A stretch of 64,000 bases of DNA, taken from positions 2,790,001 to 2,854,000 of the forward strand of contig OU964926.1 of assembly GCA_918807975.1 (NCBI GenBank). The letters run 5' to 3'. The notes below the pieces were generated by a model, which searched no databases, had not been told where the DNA came from, and saw nothing but the letters and a program-made list of their open reading frames with translations. The position numbers and the translations under genes were made by a program. Positions 59,151-64,000 of this stretch are shown piece by piece. How positions within the stretch are numbered: position 1 is the first letter of the stretch; each line of letters begins with the position of its first letter. The DNA comes from Aplidium turbinatum. Its lineage: Eukaryota > Chordata > Ascidiacea > Aplousobranchia > Polyclinidae.

Positions 59151-60110
59151 CGATGATGGTTGGGACATGTCGCTTGGGGTCAACAGAGGTTCTGTTGTTT
59201 ATATTTGTTCATTCTGGGTCCGTTTGGTTGCTCCTTTGTATCTGTTTGTTCAAATTGTTGTTACATCCTGCACTTGCTATGCTGATCAACAGTTTGCCTC
59301 TGATCAAACGCGCTACTTGCGACGTCATAGCTTCTCACACCAGTCGACTACATGTGAACATTGCATCTCGGTGTACAACAAGGTCGCCTTCAGCCTGCAC
59401 TTGAAACAAACGCATCGTCTAATTCCGCTTCGATTTGCCTTCATTCTGTGCATCATCGCGTATTGCCCGTGGTGCTGTGGCCATTAGGCGAGTATGGCGG
59501 TGGCGGAGATCGACTTTGCTCAAACAGCCTTCCATTTATCCGGTCACTGTACACATCACAATGCTGATTCTCCTGCGTCGGCTGAGTGTTGGGTCATTGT
59601 AATACTTCCCTATTTAACTTGTTCTCCACGGTACCGCTGCATACACAATTACACAACCAATCATAACGTTACTTTTGCCACACTTGTTGCATTTATTGAA
59701 CTTCATATTTTACTATGTAAATATTTTTTCGTTTCAAATTTTTTGAAAGTTTTTTCTTGTTTTTATCTTTCAACCGTTTTATCACAAGATGATCATTGTC
59801 TCCCAGTTTTAAAGTATTTTGTTGAAGCAAATTATATTTTTGTTACTTTCATGTTCTTTCGTGACGTATGGCAGTTACCATGCCAACCAGTTGTGGGTGC
59901 TCTCCAATCCCGTTGCTTACTATGTTCCACGCTGCTGATGTCTTTATGGTTTTATATTTCAATGTTATCAACAGAATTTTTTTCTATCATAGATCATCCT
60001 GTCATGGCGGGTCTGAAGCACTTTGTCCGTCATTCACGTTTTTATTACGGTGCAGTGATGTTCTGTATTACTTGTTGCTACGTTCTACTCACGTTGTCTA
60101 TGCAATAAAT
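59151..60110 (+). other. Probable 3' UTR of the ROS1-like gene
   Basis: U-rich sequence with an AATAAA at 60104-60109, the first good poly(A) signal after the stop. It contains a 204-codon open frame (59494-60108) rich in hydrophobic and aromatic residues, as expected by chance in T-rich DNA. Confidence 0.5.
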
Positions 60111-60164
60111 GGTGACGACATAATGCGTCATTGTGGGGCAAGAGTGTGAACCCGGCGACCGTCC

Positions 60165-60455
60165 AGGCCGGGTTTAGCTGAGAGGGCCCGAGGCACTTTT
60201 AGATCGGGGGCCCCGTGCTAAAAAGTTTTTCGCGCCCTCGGCGCAAAAAAACTTTACAAAGTAAATTGAAAGTCACCCGCACCGCTAATGCCTTTAAGCC
60301 AAGCTCAGTCGCCACCTTGTGACTAAAAATTACCCTTGAAAGAAAAAGGAGGCATTTTGCAGAAACTTCAAAGGCTAAGAGAAAATAATAATAACACAAA
60401 ATCACATTTTTCCACGTCGGGGAGCCTCCAAAAGGGGGGCCCGGGGCAACTACAC
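60165..60455. mobile_element. CAGGGCCGG-type MITE, damaged right end
   Basis: Left CCAGGCCGGGTTTAGCTGAG and an interior (GGCACTTTTAGATCGGGGG, CGCGCCCTCGGCGC hairpin, ...GGGGCCCGGGGCAACT) as in 31963-32232. The expected right terminus after about 60450 is missing. Confidence 0.8.
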
Positions 60456-60578
60456 CGCCGGAAGATATAATGAGTTGTGTAGACGCAAATTAAACGTTTG
60501 AAAACAACGCCAGGATGTTCTGCCCTGGTGCAACCGCAGACACAGGTAGGGCAGTGTATTGTATACTACCCTTCCAAC

Positions 60579-60849
60579 CAGGCGCGAATCTAAGAGTTTT
60601 TTTCGGGAGGGGCCAGAAAATTTGAAAATCAATTAAAAAGAAAGAAAAAGCTAAACAGATATGAACAATGATACTACGACATATACGATATGCTAGAAAA
60701 TAGACATTAAAACAACCATTTTCATCAATTGTGATGCCGAGGGACTAATATCAGCTGTTTAGAAGCATATCAAACCATTTGATGCGGAAACATACAATTT
60801 TTCACAAAATTTATGGGGGGGCCCGGGCCCCCCCATAAATCCGCGCCTG
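60579..60849. mobile_element. CAGGCGCG-type hAT MITE
   Basis: 271 bp; ends CAGGCGCGAATCTAAGAG and mirror of CAGGCGCGGATTTATG; perfect TSD CTTCCAAC (60571-60578; 60850-60857). Confidence 0.92.
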
Positions 60850-60857
60850 CTTCCAAC

Positions 60858-61570
60858 AAATCTGTCCTTTATTACGTTAATTTAATGTCTGCAGTTGAAT
60901 CTACCTAAAAACGACTGATTTGCTTGATGGTTTTGATTTGATTCAACAGAATGCGCCTGCACAATTCGGTGCAATGAACACCGCCATCTTGCAACAAATT
61001 GTGACATTGGTTGGTTAGTTTGAAAAACTTCTTTTGCGAACACACCCTGCTGCATACCTGGCACGTTACTCACGAAGGTATCACATCGCTGGCTACAGTG
61101 ACTGTATATTCATCCATTTGCTTAAATCTTTACTAGACTAAAAACTAACGCGCGTTGCACTTGATTATTTGTGCTGCCCTGATCCGATCGAACCCTTTGA
61201 TTCAAAAGAGTCTCACACTGGTTGACCTAACCACTGAGACTGCTTGAAATAAATCCGCGCGGGGTTGTTAAGAAGTAGGCTACCTGTCTTGGACGAATGC
61301 AACGTACACAAACCGTAGGAATTTTGCTGGGACATACAAAAGTGTGACCGCTTAGGGGAAGACGAATAAGGCAATAGCTCATCTGGTGACAATATGAGTC
61401 CTGTGAAATCAGTGGATAGGCCTACTACTCTTTCATTGTTTGAGATTGTTGATTTTTTTCATTCAACAGTCGATTTTGGTTCTTTATCGCTTCAGTCATG
61501 ATGAGCAAGAACCTGTCCTGGTCCACGTTCAGAGAGAAACAGCAAAACATAATTAACACGATTAACTTCA
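60858..61570. other. Intergenic sequence, nothing recognised
   Basis: No coding, RNA gene or repeat family identified between the MITE and the SINE fragment. Confidence 0.25.
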
Positions 61571-61713
61571 ACAAGACTTCAACAATCGGAAACTTCACTC
61601 TGTCAATCTCGGTGACCGGGCCTGCGTCAGTGGTTCAAAGCCTCTACAAGTATGCGAAACTGCCAGGATTAAGCTCTGCAAGAAGCTTTCCCAGTCCGAG
61701 GATAAAAATTCAA
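61571..61713 (+). mobile_element. SINE family 1, copy g (3' fragment)
   Basis: Only the 3' half: ACTTCAACAATCGGAAACTT through CCGAGGATAAAAATTC. A typical 5'-truncated retrocopy. Confidence 0.85.
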
Positions 61714-62404
61714 TCAATCAACCAATTTCAAATCAGAAGAATCAAAAGTAGCTGCGATCAACTGACAAGGAACATGATCTTTAACGTGCAAAAGCAGTGT
61801 GTTTTGTGACACTTTGTATTTACAACAATAGAATAGATCTTCATGCGAAAAACAATAAAAAGCCAAAGGAATAATACCGAACAAATCAACAAGCGATAAA
61901 GGTGATGACGTAGGGTATTGCTATGACAAGACTCAAATGATTATAATAATTAAACGTCACGACATGAAGGAAACTGCCATGATTCTTTCAGGCCTTCTTC
62001 AATTCAAATGCTTTTCAATAAGTTTGATCGTACGTACAGTACCACAACTATTTTGACAATTAGAACATAACAAGCAGATGATTTTGTTCATGCGTGACGT
62101 GATGGCGCCTTGGCTGTTATCGCCATCTTCTGGTGGTTAAAATCGTAAACCTGCAAAATATAGTTCTTGGTAAAGATTCGCATCTAATCAGTTACAACGA
62201 TTAACTTATTTTGACGCTAATTCGGGATAATACAAGCTTGCCTCCGTGTTGATCAGTTTTAACTTAAGATTGTTTCTGGCATGCTTAGGGGATAATAAAT
62301 CGGGTTAGACAAAAGTGTTGCAGGATGTTCTTTCTTACCATGCTATATTTTTATTTGACACCTAACGACAGATAGGTCTGTAGATAACTGGCAAAGACCT
62401 ACGT
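61714..62404. other. Intergenic sequence, nothing recognised
   Basis: AT-rich; no exon or repeat seen. Confidence 0.25.
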
Positions 62405-62703
62405 CCACCTCGTTAGCTCAGTTGGCTAGCGCATGACTTCGTAAACGAAGAAACTTCAAGATCAAGCGTGCTGGTTTGACTCTCAGGGTGTGCGCTTGAG
62501 CAACGCATTCTAAGAACTGCTCTCCATTCAGCGCCACCTAATGGATAGAATAATTCCCCGGCAATACCACTTCAACAATCGGCAATTTCACTCTGCCAAT
62601 CTCGGTAACGGGTCCTGCGTCAAGAGCCTCTACAAGTATGCGAAACTACCAGGAATAACCTATCAAGGCTTTGTCAGTCCGAGGATAAAGATTCAAAAAC
62701 CAA
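62405..62703 (+). mobile_element. SINE family 1, copy h (best copy)
   Basis: The head CGTTAGCTCAGTTGGCTAGC gives a near-canonical tRNA A-box; B-box GGTTTGACTCTC; GAAGAAACTTCAAGATCAAG linker; tail GAGGATAAAGATTC. Useful as a family reference. It ends about 120 bp downstream of the VGLL stop. Confidence 0.92.
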
Positions 62704-62822
62704 CCCTACGTCGACAAGGCTGCTTCAGAAATAACTACAATTTAAGGTTAGACACTTGTCTGACTGCGTCACTGCTGAAAGTTGAGAGTGACTTACTGCA
62801 TTGTTCGAAATACAAAAGTTGA

Positions 62823-63457
62823 TTAAAAATATACGTTTTCCTCACCAGAATAATGGGCTAGAGGCCATAAACTTTTAGATTCCGATCCTCTGCATGCCAG
62901 AGATGATGTAAAAGAATTTCTTTTCATCACTGATGCTTGCTGTAGCAGCAACGGGTTGAAATGCTGGTCGAATGATTGATTTGCTGCGGCGACGGCAGCT
63001 GCCGACATCCCATACAAGTCTTGAACTCCCGAAGCAGCCACTGCCGCATTCATAACTTGATGAGAATAAAAATTTTGGCCGGGCAAGGAAGGAGAATTTC
63101 CAGCGAGAACTCTCCACGGATCCGATGTTCTTCGGGAAACCGCAGCGGCAGCCGCTACAGCACTGACGGTTTGGTGAATACTTTGGAGGCCAGAGAGCTT
63201 GCTTTCTGACGAATAGAGATCAAATGTTGAAGCAAAATGTGGAGGACATTCTCTCCAACTTACGGAAGCACCAAAACCAGCACGGTGGTTGGAGGGATGT
63301 GATAAAAATGGGGAAAACGCTGTGAGACCATTAAACGGATAAATAGAGTTTTTTGTTTCTTCAGATGTGGATTTACTGAGTGACGTTGTTGAAAATTGGT
63401 ACTCAGAATCCCAGAAGCTAGCTGGGAATTTTCTGTCGCACATTCTGGAAGTGATTT
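62823..63457 (-). CDS. Last exon of a vestigial-like (VGLL2/3-type) transcription cofactor
   Basis: Minus-strand terminal exon with acceptor TTTATAG just right of 63457; it opens with ITSRMCDRKFPASFWDSEYQ and runs about 211 codons to TAA at 62823. The block RKFPASFWDSEYQ matches the (R)SFPASFWNSAYQ block conserved in VGLL2 and VGLL3, and DLYGMSAAAVAAANQSFDQH then FNPLLLQQAS resembles their C-terminal DLY...LLLQ region. Vestigial-like proteins are nuclear cofactors that bind TEAD through a TDU motif; that motif should be in an upstream exon beyond the right edge and is not seen here. Polyalanine runs (VSAVAAAAAV) are typical of the family. Assignment to VGLL2 versus VGLL3 is not possible; the invertebrate gene may be the single pro-orthologue. 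Confidence 0.78.
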
Positions 63458-64000
63458 CTATAAAAAAAATATGATAAAAGATATTTAGTTTTTAAACATG
63501 TTGATAACTGTAGGCTACCAATGACCATGAAACTTCCAGGAAATTATTCTACCCATTTGTTGGCTTACTGTAACGTTTCGAAGGCGCCATTTTCACCTTA
63601 CTGGTATTAGCGCACAGCAAACTGTCACAGATTTTCACCCATGTCACGTTCTATAGCTTTCATTAAAAACAGTATTTCAAGCCGTCTGCGGACCAATAGC
63701 GTGTTCAATGCTACATCGCTTTGATGTGAAATAATGGTTGGCGAGGTTGAAGCAAAACTAGCTCTTTGGATTCTTAAAAATGATTTATGTTTGAACGTTA
63801 AACGCAGACAGTGGATATTGTTCAAGCAACATGTAGAGATGAAACATATGTTTTGTTTCAACATGATTGACTGGTCGAGTCCGCTGATGTTCATTATTAT
63901 TTGATGGTGATGACCTGGACAGGCAAACCTGTCATCAAATATTCAATGTCAAGTAAAAAGTAACTCATCTTGGAAAAACTTTCGGCCTGGTTAGATTGAA
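63458..64000. other. Probable intron of the vestigial-like gene
   Basis: Sequence 5' to the last VGLL exon on the minus strand. No TDU-coding exon is visible; a minus-strand open frame at 63625-63894 has no recognised motif. Confidence 0.35.

Noticed and set aside
59494-60108. 204-codon open frame with hydrophobic, aromatic-rich translation
   Set aside because: It lies in T-rich sequence between the ROS1 stop and an AATAAA, has no domain, and overlaps other long open frames; most likely 3' UTR.

Overview
The window is animal nuclear DNA: AT-rich, with split genes (short phase-consistent exons with GT-AG borders), tRNA-derived SINEs and very many non-autonomous DNA transposons. The genes (a ROS1-type receptor tyrosine kinase, mitoribosomal protein mL45, a vestigial-like VGLL2/3 protein, a Caspr/glycophorin-C-like membrane tail, a 7-TM protein), short introns and base composition suggest an invertebrate deuterostome, perhaps an ascidian tunicate. 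The species is inference; the gene families are read from the translations.

Layout. 1-4.3 kb (+): last three exons of a type I membrane protein with a Caspr/neurexin/glycophorin-C-type cytoplasmic tail. 7.6-8.5 kb (-): a single-exon 7-TM protein whose frame slips before TM7. 13.0-19.7 kb (-): complete MRPL45 gene, ten exons, 398 codons, with a basic C-terminal extension. 19.7-34.6 kb: no host gene recognised; a transposon graveyard with hAT-type elements nested up to three deep, mariner-like elements, SINEs and LINE scraps. 34.7-60.1 kb (+): a complete ROS1-like receptor tyrosine kinase, 25 exons whose lengths sum to 3,675 nt (1,224 residues), starting with a signal-peptide exon and ending near an AATAAA. 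60-62.8 kb: more hAT MITEs and SINEs. 62.8-63.5 kb (-): last exon of a VGLL2/3-like transcription cofactor entering from the right edge.

The most interesting host finding is the compact ROS1: canonical kinase core, but an ectodomain of only about 610 residues, an activation loop in which the first conserved Tyr is Asp, and two YxxM motifs in the tail. The most interesting mobile DNA is a set of elements whose ends I could fix by 8-bp target-site duplications (TSDs), a 2.2-kb giant fold-back element carrying another element in one arm, a mariner-like element studded with a 13-bp subterminal repeat, a MITE carrying five perfect TGACGTCA (CRE) octamers just downstream of MRPL45, and two SINE families that appear to share a 3' tail.

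The genes do not look functionally linked. Each is an independent animal gene, and introns host most of the mobile elements in the right half.
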